Source: Anabas testudineus (taxonomy: Eukaryota; Chordata; Actinopteri; Anabantiformes; Anabantidae). From it: a DNA stretch of 64,000 bases. The notes under the pieces were generated by a model. The model was not told the origin of the DNA and did not search any database. It saw only the letters and a program-made list of their open reading frames with translations. Location: positions 16,397,386 through 16,461,385 of the forward strand of contig NC_046624.1 in the NCBI RefSeq assembly GCF_900324465.2, given 5' to 3'. Positions within the stretch are counted from its first letter, which is position 1. Each line of letters starts with the position of its first letter. Below, piece by piece: positions 9,704 to 21,660 of the stretch. Both the position numbers and the translations under genes were made by a program.

Positions 9704-12700
9704 ATGCCACCAAAAAGAAAAGGACCGCTGCAACTTGTCCAAAAAGAAGTGGGCGAAATCACAAATCAGGTTTGTTTGAAGACCGATTGCATGTGTGTTT
9801 TTCGCTGTGATGTCTTAGAGTTAGTTTGGAATCACTTAGCTAGTTAGCTGTCAACTAGCTATAGCGCTAACATAGTACAACGTATGAACAGACAACAGAC
9901 CATAAATTAATCACGTTTGGTCGTTGTGAGCCCATTCTGAGCCAATACACAGAATAATAATGCTTTTTATTTCGTTTTATGCCCATGAGTCTAGTTCACT
10001 GAGCAAAGTAAACATATATGAAATTTGAGAATTTCCTAAAACACACGCTGAAATGTCAACAATGGCATAAGGCAAACAAACTGTGGCTTGTTTAATAAAA
10101 AGCTTAATCAATGAGAAATAAATGCATTCTTTAAAAAAGACTTAAATCTTCCTCCTGCATCTTTATTGGTTCTGCATTTTTCTTTCATTCAAATGACTCA
10201 TAGATGAAACTTTTTGGTAATAAATGCATTTAGAGAATGTAACTTAACTTAACTATAAATTGAACAGTAATTTGCATCACAAATCATTAAGTATATATAT
10301 TGTAAAATTAGTTTAAAGTTAGCAGTTTCTAGGCTCTGAAGTTCAGATACACATTGGTGTTAACAGTCTTGTATTCAGTGTTGTTTTCTTCTTCGAACCC
10401 AGGTTGACAGCCTGGTGAAGGATGTGCAGAATCAGGTCGGATCCACTGAAGAGACATTTAGAAGGTAAACAGCTCTGACAGAGCCACAGCAGTGCTTCTC
10501 ACACTAGTGGTGTAACACTAGTTAAGACTAGGGACCTCAACTGGACTAGCACTAAAGCTAGTTCAAAGGACATGACCTCATTCTGCTCTGTCCTTTTCAC
10601 CCTGTTAGGATTTTGTTGATTCTAGTTGTTGTTGTCATGTAGTCCTTTGAGGCTTGATTTTAGCATATTGTGTCCAATTCCAAACAGATGTCAAGAACTG
10701 CAGACATCAGCAGAGAAGACACTAAAAACACTGAAGAAACTGACAAAGGTTAGTGCTGTGGTCAGTATATTTATGAATTACCCTGAAGCCCAATTAACCT
10801 TTTTTATAAGTTATAAAATGTTAAGGTCAACTTCTAGATAAATGGCAAAAGTTGTGAGCAAACTGTTCTACTGCTAGACCATTGTCAATTCTTCTTATCA
10901 TTGTGGCATCATAATTTATTGTTCAATTTCCTGTTAGGCCGATGAGCTGGCTCCGGTGGGAAATTATGATCGGAGGAAGCAGGAAGAGGAAAGACGGCTG
11001 CAGACAATCTTGGAGCGTCTGAACACACTCTCCCTGAAGCTCTCACCACCAGGACCCAGTGCTGCTACAGGGTCAGAAAAATCATTAGATTTATATCTTA
11101 CTGAAAACATCTATTTACATTACCTTGTTTTTTCCACAGTGATGTGTCAAAGGAAGATAGTGTGAATGATGATGACTCAGATGATAAAGAAGTCAGTAGT
11201 GATGAGGAAGATGATGATGTTGATAACGATGGCAGTAGTGATGATGAAGAGGAGAGAAGAACTGCAAAACCGCCCTTGCATCCAGATCCTCATATCTGCA
11301 CAGTGCTCAGTGATTTCAAAGCACAACAGGAAGGAGACCTGTCTGTTCAGGTGAAGTATTTCCCTTTTCAGATACTAAGACACAATGTATAGAGAGGCTA
11401 CATGACAACAATACGCTGAGATCTATAAAAGTGGTTAAAATTAGGAGCCGGAGTTCAGTTGGAGTTGCAAGTTTGTAAGTTTTGTAGAAAACATTGAAAA
11501 AGACACAAAGTGTAAGCGGTGACGTATGTGCAATTATTGAGCACATTTCTTCTCTTTTGTAGACGGACACTTTCTCAAATGTATTGTCATGATTTGGGCT
11601 TTAATTCTTTAGGTCCCAAAATGTAAATGTAAATGGTTTGTTCATTTCTCTGCTGTTTTTAAGAGGGGTGAGATATTGAGGATTATCAGGAAGACAGCAG
11701 ATGGATGGTGGCTAGCTCAGGACACTAAAGGCAACAGAGGAGTGGTGCCAAAAAACTACCTCAAGGTACACTAGCTGCTGTCTGGAGGTTTGACTGCTGA
11801 ACAAATAGATGTAGATACATTTGTATTTCTTATGTGCCTCATTTTTATCACAATAAACACAATTTCCACAAATTACACAGAAATAACAAATGTACAGACA
11901 TTGTAGAAACATTATAAATAAATATTTTTTAAATTATATTTTATTATATTTTCACGAGCCCATATATACAAGATAAGATCCAATTTTAAATGTCAAGTAA
12001 CTGAAGTGTTACTTTAAGATGCGAAAACTCTGAATATCTGGGCCCTCATTTTTAGACAGGCTCTGGTGTTGATGATGAAGAAGATGATGAGGAAGATGTT
12101 GACAGTGATGATGAAATTGAAGAAGAAGAATCAGAGGAGGAGGAAGAGCAAGAGGGCGAAGAAGTGACTGATGATGGATGGTACAAAAAGAGGTTCAACT
12201 TTTTAACCTGCACTATTTATCAAGTTTACTGACATTTAGATTCCGGATGTTTCTGGATCTGTGTCTGAGTGATCTGAGTGTTTGGTTTAAAAGGAGAGTC
12301 TCTGTGGTTTTGGGAACAGAATTAGTTGTTTATTTGTTGTTGTTTATTTGATTTATCCTGATGACCAACAACCAGCAAATATTAACAATTTAAATGTTGC
12401 TGTGAAACTAGTAATAACACTGTAGTAACTTTATCACTGGTCTCTGTTTTATTGACAGTGGTGCTCCACATTCCAACTGGTCCACAGTCAGAAAGGCTCT
12501 GACTGAGGTAAAACTGTTCATACTATACAGTGATGCTGCTGCTATTTTACCTATAACACATATTATGTATTCACTATACATTATTTTTACCATATGTTTG
12601 TGTGGTGTTTGACAGATTGATGCAACAGATGTGCTTTCTGCCATGGGGGCTATACCTTCAGGATTCAGACCATCAACTCTCAATAAACTGCTGGTGGAGG

Positions 12701-15700
12701 AAGGTCATTATACCCTCATTATGCACACACACACACACACACACTCAGACTTAATTTTTTTATTTTTTATTTCAGGTTTTACATTTATTCACATCATGAC
12801 GTGGCGTCTCAGAACACACTACAGGCTAATCAGCTATTTTAAGGCTATTTTATAATCCTGTACTTTTGATACTTTTTTATAAGATCACACATCTGGAATA
12901 GACAAATATGGACATTCACCATGTAGAAGCGTTTGTACTGATGTACTGTGTTGCTTCTTCAACGAACAAGTTATGAATTTGACACTGAACTTGACATTTA
13001 GTCCATTTCATTCATGTTTTCAAATAGTAACAAAGATGTGTCATAATTTATAAATTGATAAAGACTGATTGCTAATTGAATAATTCCACATAGGGGTACG
13101 TGGAGATTCATAATTATGAATAATAAATACCTTCTATTAGCTGTAAATAGGTTTTTTCCTTATGTGTGACACAGTTAATCCAATAAGGTTTGCAACTGCA
13201 CTTTGCCTGAAACAATTACATGTATGAAAATTGTGCATGTGAGAGAAGTACGACACAATCCAAAATTGTGATCCAGTGTTGATTAAAAAGCTAAACCATA
13301 ACCAGTTTTGTCTTTTTCAAGGTGTAACATACACAGCAAGTCACTACATTCAGCCTGAGCTCAGCCAGTCACAGCTCTCCTTTAGAGACCTCTTTCTGGA
13401 CCCAGACTCTGGCAGGGTAAGTCAGTCTGTGTGTTGTTCAGTCGATCTGGTGAATAATACTGATGTTTTCAAAGTTGTCACAGTACACAGCATTTAGATT
13501 TCTGCTACAACTGTACAATTAATGTTTTTTCTTGCAGGTTCGTGCTCGACAGGTCAGGATTTGTGTTTGTTTCACTTTGTGGAGCTGCAGGATGATTCCT
13601 ACTCCCGGTGTTGGAGTTCAGGTCCTCAGCAGACACATCCGCCTCTGTGCCTTTGATGGAGCTCAGGTATTATTTGGAAGAATAATACATAACTTCGTTT
13701 TGGTTTGTTAGCTTATCCAGTTAGCATATCATACTTTAGACAACTCCTGTTCATTTTTGACAAAAGAGAAAATATCAGTATCAGTTACAATACATTGTTT
13801 AGATTCAATGTTTTATTCTACTTTCTAGTCCAGACTTTTTCGGTTTTGTTTGTATTTCAGGTGTTAAGTAATATCCACACAGTGAGGGCATCCTACAACT
13901 CCAAAAGCCCGAAGACGTGGACCTTCTCTCCGAGGGTATTTTTACAGCGTCACAAACACTAAATTACAAACTGTGACCTCCCTTTGTTGTCTGTTCAGGT
14001 TATGTGATCTGTGCTCAAGCTATTTCTTGAACTTAAAACCAGGGGGTTAAGACTAAGATGTAACTGAAAATTTATACAAACAATGCCTGATACGCTCAAA
14101 ATGAAACAGCACTGAATTTAATCTTAGCTTAAACTTGAACTTAAATGTCCAGTGTGTATGTTTGCTCCAGATGACAGGTATCCTACCCTCCCTCCTGGAT
14201 GGAGATTGTTTCCTACGCTGCAATTCTGCATCCCCTAACCTCGGTATCCTGTTTGAACTGGGAGTCACCTTTATACGGAACGTAAGGATATAAACATACA
14301 TACAAGTGATTATTAAATAGGAAAACCACTGTTTATATGTTTTTGTTGTGATTGAAAAACAAAAAAAAGTTGTCTGATCTTTCTGTATGTGTGTGATTCA
14401 GTCTACAGGTGAGAGAGGCGACCTGAGCTGTGGCTGGGCTTTCCTCAAGCTGACAGATGACACTGGAAATCCACTCCCAAACAGGTACACACGTGTATAT
14501 ACACACAGACTGTTTTAAGCAACAATGCCAACAACAGTGTTTTTATATGTATTTGTTTATGCAACCAGCCACACACACACACACAGTCTACTATAGATTT
14601 AGATATACATAGTTGTTTAAACATAAAAATGTATTCTTTCTTTTCTTTATACATGTTCAGTATAAAAATGAATTCTTGTGAAAAGGAACTCCACCACACT
14701 TACCTTCTTTAACATCTAATTTAATCTGAACCGTGTGCAGGACATATGAGTTGCCAGTAAATGGTGGCACTCCGTATGAGAAGGATGTCGCAGTGGAGGC
14801 TTCAATCACCAGAGCATGTAAGAAGACACAGCAGTGGTCAACACTGTTTACCTTTTTAATTGCATTTCATTTAATTTCATTGTGATTTAATGAATTTACA
14901 TATTCGTGTAAATAAATTTTAAATTGTTGTGTTATTATGATGATGTGGGGAAAACCCTTCTCCTCTCAGCTCCCACTGGTGTTTTCCAGCAGATGCTTCA
15001 CACCAGGCGTCAGCCCAAGTTGATTGTAAAGTTGAAATCAACCAACAGTCGATCCAGAACGCAGCTCAGGTGGGAGTAGCAGCAAAAAACTGGTTTATTT
15101 GAAGGCATTTATAGCTCATCTCAACCTATGCACACGGATTAGATGAGCTATATATGTTAGTGACAGTTATGTTTTCCATTTCAGTCTCCTCCCCGACACT
15201 CTGCTGCACTGTGTGAGCTGCATCCACCTCTTGGTTTTACACCGACAGCTACTAGCTGACACACTACTGATGGAGAGGCCTACTATGCAGAATGCAGGTA
15301 AAGAACACCTTTAGCACATCTTTTTCCAAATTACAGACTTTCACCATTCTTAATACTTAACAATTGTCCCTGTTTCAGACCTGATATGCAGTCCTATACT
15401 TTCCACCTTCCCTGTGCTGTTGGACCAACCAGACCTGCTGGATGCTCTCAGGGTCAGTAGCGTTCACCAAAAGTATTAACACTATCAATAGTGTTAATAC
15501 TAGTGTTCAGCATTCCTGCCTTAACTGTAAGGAATTATTTAGATAAAAAAGTCACTAAAAATGTCTAAAATCACCTGAACTAGGTTTAAATCCTGAAAAA
15601 ACATCACTCAGTAATTGAATAAATATGAATGATATTATTTGTTTTCCTCAGAGTGCCTGGCTGGATGCTGAGACCAATATGAGCAGAGCACAGAAGGTGA

Positions 15701-16128
15701 GATTGTGTACTGATACAAGTTCAGACCAGTAGGGGGTGCTGTCAGTATGAGCAATCTGTTGTTGGCGTGTAGGTTTGTGTGTAAGCATTTGTCCACTGAT
15801 CAAGTGTGTGTTTTTAAAACATTCATCATTCTTCCCTGTGTGTTTGCAGAGAGACCTGACCTATCTGAAACAGGAGTTTGTTAAAGTCTACCTATCATCT
15901 GTCTATTTCCTCCTTCACTCACCCTCGCTCCCCTGTCATCGCTGGGCAGACCCTCCCTCAGAGGAGCAGCGGGCCAGAGTCATCTACAGCATCCTGGATT
16001 CTCTCAAACACAGCCAGCACACCACAGGCCAAGCAGGAGGTCCAGAGGTCTTTGTTGATCCCATGCACCCACATCTTGCCTTTGATATCACAGAGCTGAC
16101 CTTTGACCTTCTCACTGTGGCACGGTAA
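9704..16128 (+). CDS. nphp1: Nephrocystin-1, ciliary transition-zone protein
   Basis: Twenty exons join in frame to 696 aa (human about 732): 9704-9769, 10403-10464, 10688-10748, 10938-11071, 11140-11350, 11664-11765, 12056-12192, 12459-12507, 12616-12703, 13322-13416, 13538-13666, 13861-13935, 14171-14281, 14402-14484, 14741-14817, 14970-15069, 15185-15297, 15379-15452, 15652-15696, 15850-16128. The protein has an N-terminal coiled coil (about 1-110), an acidic stretch (about 114-150), an SH3 domain (about 160-213, with DGWWLA and GVVPKNYL), a second very acidic stretch (about 216-255) and the conserved nephrocystin C-terminal region, with words such as [35 protein letters not shown] and [12 protein letters not shown] matching human NPHP1. 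It acts as an adaptor at the base of cilia with NPHP4 and related proteins; human loss causes nephronophthisis. The human-specific long exon after AISE is absent. Introns are mostly 100-600 bases. All key regions appear intact. Confidence 0.97.
15472..15501. repeat. Perfect 14-bp inverted repeat in nphp1 intron 18
   Basis: AGTATTAACACTAT is followed by two bases and then its exact reverse complement. It lies about 20 bases after the exon 18 donor and could form a hairpin in the pre-mRNA or a small cruciform in DNA. It resembles the ends of a very small inverted-repeat element, but no flanking duplication was identified. Confidence 0.9.
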
Positions 16129-16390
16129 TGCCAGCATCAACACAGTGAGGGAGGGGCAGTTGACTTTCTAACTTTGTCTGTGGCTGACACTGATGTGTTT
16201 TTAATATTCTTTGGACAACCATTGGGCTTTGTATCAGACTTTGGAAACACAGGCATCAGTTCATTGTTAGCTTTGGTCTTTTATGGGGTTTAATAACAAT
16301 AAGAAAATATAGAATATCACCATAATTATCCTTAAAGTACATACTGCAACAGTGAACAGACTTCTTACCTCAACTGTGAATTGTGACAGA

Positions 16391-16396
16391 AATAAA
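16391..16396 (+). promoter_or_regulatory. Probable nphp1 poly(A) signal
   Basis: AATAAA lies 262 bases after the nphp1 stop codon and is the first canonical hexamer in a plausible 3' UTR. No alternative terminal exon was seen. Confidence 0.55.
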
Positions 16397-18849
16397 GTGG
16401 TCTCAGTTTATGTGCTAGCACATAAAGTACATAGACAAAAAATGTCTCTGTGTGCCTTTTGATTACATGAGACAGTGATTATGGCTGTAGAGGCTGTTAA
16501 TTTGCCAGAAGAGGTGTGAAAAAAAATGTTGAGAGAATGTGGACAATGGCAGGGTTATCAACAAAGATCCCTTATCTAATCAGAAGTAATTCTGCTTCTC
16601 CTGTAGTGAAGGCTAAAACACGTTAAAATAATAAGGGGGAATTTCTGTGACAGTACAACAAACAGTGACGTTATTAGCTTCTTTTGATACTGCTGTTTAT
16701 TGCCACATTTTCTTCTGTTGTGTAATAAAAATTCTGTTGAAGCCGTCTAAGTGGTCGCTGACCTGCTCCATTCATCTCCACCCATTAGTTCAACATCAGT
16801 CATGTGTGTCTTTGTGTGTGTGTGTGCAGTGTAGTGTTACAGGGCTTAGGAACACTATTCAGAGTTAATAATTAGTCTGCTGTCGTCTGTTTATAGCCTG
16901 GTATAAAAGCACAGGAGCAACGAGAGGCTGGATCAGTCTGGGTGCAGACGGGCTCAGATTGTCCATCAGCTTTAGAATTTATTGTTGGGAAGATGCTATC
17001 AGTGATACAACAGTTCATCCTGTAACGTCTGTTTGATTTACATTAAGGCAAGTGAGAATAAAACAGACACAAAAGTTTTATTTATTCATTTTTTATAACT
17101 ACATTTGAAAATTCTGTATTTACATTGTTAGACTGTTTCTGCTGTGACCATCGTGGTACAAAGATGCACCCTAAAATTATATATACAGTCATAGAGACAC
17201 ATAAAGCAGGACACACAACATCCTTTTGTTAATGGTTCTTTTCAGTAATGACTTTGAATTCGATTTTTTTTTACTTGTGGACCTGAGCGTTTCTAGTCAT
17301 CTAGTAGTCTGTCTCTCCTAACCTAACCACTTCATGGTAGCTTCAAATGTGTACACACACCCATCATGTCACGCCCACTCATGTTTGTACTACTTACAGT
17401 TTGTGGATCCACTAACAGCATCTCCTAAAACGAAAACTAAACCACGGCTTAACCTCTGCCCCTTAGACCTTATATTTAACTGAGGTGTGCATCAAGCTTC
17501 AAATTCTCAGGTCCAGAACTTAAGTCGTGTTGTGTGTGTGTGTGACTTACACACACATACACACTGGGGGTTTCTGGTTAATAATACTGTATATCTGGTA
17601 TTTCCTCATTCCTGTGCCGTTGCCATGGTGTGATGACCAGTGAGCATTGTTTAGAGTTGTGAAACTGGGTTTCCATCGGGGTCATTGTTATCATATCTGA
17701 GGGTTGGGAAACAAAACAGGGGGGAAACTCTCTGAGCAATGAATTGGGACAGAAACCGTTTCTGCACATAGAAGCATCAGCTGTGATAACCAGATAGGTT
17801 TGTTTGGTGTCCGCTGATTAAAGCCTCGCCCGCAGTAAATTGACCAGTAAAGTGCAGAGAGTATTTTGATGGGCTTTCTCCGTGTTTGTCTTGGCTACAA
17901 ACCATTTGTCAAAATGTATTTTATCAACGGTTGTCGAATAGAGAGTGATTAGTTGAACCTGTTTCACACCTTGTTCACAGGATAGCAGGGGACCTCAACA
18001 TGAAACAAGTGACAAATAGATGACAAGGTTTCTAATAATAAGGGAATTAATAATGATGATAATTCATTTGAGTTTAAATGTTAAAGTTTTCTCAGAGGTG
18101 TGTGTGTGTGTGTATGTGTGTGTGTGTGTGTGTACAATGCAGATAAGGAATCTGCAGATAAAATTAAAAGGATGTGGGAACTGAGAATAACTCTACAGGA
18201 GCCTCTGAAAGCTCCTTCTTTAAATCTGTGGCTGCAGACTGAACAGCCTGTATCTGGACTGTATGGACACTGAGAAAGGTCAGGTCCTGAGCAATCTCAT
18301 CTGGAAAGAGTCAGACCTGTAGAGAACACTAATATCTGAGGGGGAGGAATAAGAAGAAGAGGGGGAGCAGGAAAGAGGCAGTGACTGGGATTAGTTGTAG
18401 GTTGGAGCTGGAAAGATGATCTAGGAAACCAGAAAATGTTGTTTAGGTGAAGATTCATCCATTATTAAAATACATTAGGTTACTGGACTGTAAGGGTACA
18501 TCACAAAATAGGTCTACGGCGGCATCATGTGCCATCAATATGTCAGCAGAGCATCCCACGAGAGAGTGGTGATGCTTTCTGTGATGTGATGTCTGGACAT
18601 GGACCAGTTTTTGTTTGTCCAACAACACAGTAGACTTTTCACCAGAGACAAACTGAACAGACCATGATGAAGTTGGTTGATGTCAGCATGGTAAAAACTG
18701 ACTCCCTGGAACAATCCAAAGAAGAAAAAAGGGTGTGTGAGAATATTTCAAAACAGTTTCCATTTGCTTTTAGTACATGACAGAATGACAGTAACCTTCC
18801 TACATGTGATGTAAAAGGGACACTGCTTCCATAAAAACATCATCTCAGA

Positions 18850-18990
18850 GGTGAAAAAGCATCAAGATCTGTGGGCCAGCTACACATCACCGAGGGGAAA
18901 ATCGATTCTCCAGTTAATCAAATATTCTTACAGGAAGATTCTGGGTGATGCAGCAAGACAACGACTCAACAACAGGATGACAGCGAGTTA
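18850..18990 (+). mobile_element. Possible Tc1/mariner-like transposase relic
   Basis: In one plus-strand frame the sequence at about 18935-18985 reads FWVMQQDND followed shortly by a stop. This resembles the QQDNDPKHT segment around the second catalytic Asp of Tc1-family transposases. Only a short stretch is recognisable, the rest is scrambled, and no terminal inverted repeats were found, so the call is tentative. Confidence 0.35.
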
Positions 18991-20729
18991 TGTGGGAGAG
19001 AATGAGTTAGTCGGATTCTGCTTTTGTCTCTGAGTGTCTCGTCCAGTCAAACTGCCAAACACAGCGTGATGGTTTCCAGGCTGAGGGATTAAAACTCGTC
19101 ACAATATACAGAAGCTATTGTTTAGCAGAACTGTGTGCGGATGTCTCTCTGTGTCGATTCAACACCAACAGTCAACGACTCAGCGGTGTCTTGTCACAAA
19201 ATGAACAACATGCACACACACGTTGGAGCTTCTATCTCTTGAGCTCATCACAACGGTGTTTCTTCTTGTGTGTGCAGAGGTCACCTGTCAGTCAGACTGT
19301 GCAGCATGTACAGTGTACCGTATGCCTGTGTATAAGATATGAGTTTAACTTTGAATACTAATAACACACGTTTACACTGTTAGTGTAACTCGCTCTTGAT
19401 TTGAACAGCTTTTAAAGTTTCATCACCTGACTACATGACTACATTTGACCAATGCTTTATCTCAATCGGAAACAGCAAATTCTCTTAATACAAAACAGAT
19501 TTTCTGTTTAACAACCTTATAAATTCTGTAGTTCTATCTGTTGTACGCCACTTTGAAGCTTTGTGTGTTTTTTAACTTTCACATTTTATGTAGCATCCTA
19601 ACAATAAGGTTCATAACAATGAGAGCGGAGCTTTGAATGAAGTCTTTTCAATTTGTGCTTTTGAACCTGTGAGTCACCGTTTCGAAATGACTAGAAAGAA
19701 CATGGCTATGAGATCAAATTACACACAACGTTAAGGTTAAAGACTAATCTGTGTGTGTGTTTCAGTTCATGACTTGACAGCTAACTGTATTTTCACTGAT
19801 ACTTTATATTTAACGTGTCCAAATGACGGCTAGTTTCTTGTGAGACGCTTTTTGACTTGATGACGCACATTAATTTTTATACTGTGCCGTGAGTCATTTT
19901 TGTAAGAGTCGCTTTCATGTTTTCTAAATATATAATAATAAATATTTACTCTGTCAAATAAAGAAAAGTGTTGTGTACTGTGATGCTCTGCCAATGTGGG
20001 TTTGGAGACGTCATCTATTGCTACAAAGACAAAGATCAGCGACACCGAGATGTTGAAATGAAATGAGTCCACTTAACCTTGCTCATAGATGTTTAACCAA
20101 AACGATGAGCTGACGAAGCTGAAGCTCCATAAAGCAGTGGGTGTGTCCCCTTTTAACGTTAATCAGTCCACTACATCGCATTTTTGTGTCTTGGGAGAAT
20201 CTCATATTAACAGAGCTGCAATTTCTACAGGATAGAAAGTAAAGAAATAGTTTATTAAAACCTGTCTGTGACCTTTAATCATGGGATTTTCTTATTATGA
20301 ATCTCAAATGTGGCGCACAGAGTCAGATAGATAAATGTCGAGAGGAAACTGTACATCATTCGTTTTACTGTATGCAAATAATAAACTGAAACTTGAACCA
20401 CATACAAAGGTTATAATTTCTATATAATGATTTATTTTATGTGCTCACATGACGACTTGTCCTTCTGTCAGACTGACAGAAATAGTCTCCAGGGAGCCAA
20501 CACACAATATTTGACCAGTGTTAAGAGTGACACACCTTAGGTTTTATTGCAGATCTACTTGCACGTCCTAACCATCCAAACACACACACACACACACACA
20601 CATCAGTGGCAGGAAATGTGTGTGAATTACCTTGTTTTCTGCTTTGACTCACAGCTCGACAAACACACAAAAACAATTACACTCCTCTGAGTCTTTACTG
20701 AACATACCCATTAAACCTTCCAGGGCTGG

Positions 20730-20850
20730 TGGAAAAAGTAAGTGAACCCTTTCAGAACACAAGCCACAACCAGATTTGCCAGATTTTCTTCACTGGTACA
20801 AATTTAGCTTCTTGTCTCATTTCAGGTAAAAACTGTGTAGGAGTTGATAA
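20730..20850 (+). mobile_element. Fragment of an interspersed DNA-element family
   Basis: The words GGAAAAAGTAAGTGAACCCT and, about 80 bases on, a CAGGTAAAAACTGTG-type segment followed by GGAGTTG, occur in a repeat family I recognise from several teleost genomes. No coding capacity is seen. Ends are approximate. Confidence 0.35.
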
Positions 20851-21660
20851 ATGAACCCCGGACACTCCCAACTTCTCTCTCTCTGTTTGCTTTTTCCAGT
20901 CTCTCTCTCCTCTCACCTCAAACCACTGTTTGTCCTTTGCCACCACATCTTAATTTTCATCTTGTCCTGATCCCTTATTTTTTCTTGTTTGACTTCATGC
21001 ACTCTTACGTCTCCCTCTCCATCTGTGTACTTCAGTCTTGCTGTTTTCGGTTTCAAGGAAAAAATCTTGCCACAACATTTATGCATGTTTATGAAAAAGT
21101 CATTCGATTAATATCACATTCCCACAAAACACTTGTTTCAGGACAAAAACCCATTTCATCTATCTGAAAATGGCTCAATGTAGGGTTCATCCTGCACTTC
21201 CTACCGCTGCTCTGCCAGACATCATACCATAATCATGGACCTCCTCCTCTGGAGCCAGAGCTCCTGATACGCTGTGTAAATTAGTCTCTAATTGACAGAA
21301 TGAATGAAGATTGCCCTGGTATTGGTTCCCTTACTTCCTCAGTCTATTTCCCCCCTGATTGTTATGTACACAATTGAAACATGCACAATGAAGAATTAAT
21401 GTGATGATGTGATTAACATGAAACTGTATTCAGATATTCTGAACAGCATCCATGTGTACACCTACGGATCCTGTTGCACAAATACAGCTCAAGGACACCT
21501 GTTAAACTGGTAGTTTGGAGCAGAAGAATAGATGGGTAGGTGGAGTGGAGGATGGACTGAGGAGTTGAAGGAGGGGAGAGTACGGCACGGTTTATAAAGC
21601 AGATTACCCGTCTCATAGTAGATTAAATCACATACACACACACACACTGTGTTTTGGACT

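Larger units (their letters stand above)
16397..21380. other. Gene-poor interval between nphp1 and the MAL array
   Basis: No exon of a recognisable gene is seen on either strand. The interval holds several short GT/CA repeats (about 17530, 18100-18135, 20579-20602) and pieces of old DNA elements near 18.85-19.0 kb and 20.73-20.85 kb. The promoter of MAL-family gene A should occupy the last few hundred bases and the start of the duplicated block. Confidence 0.5.
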
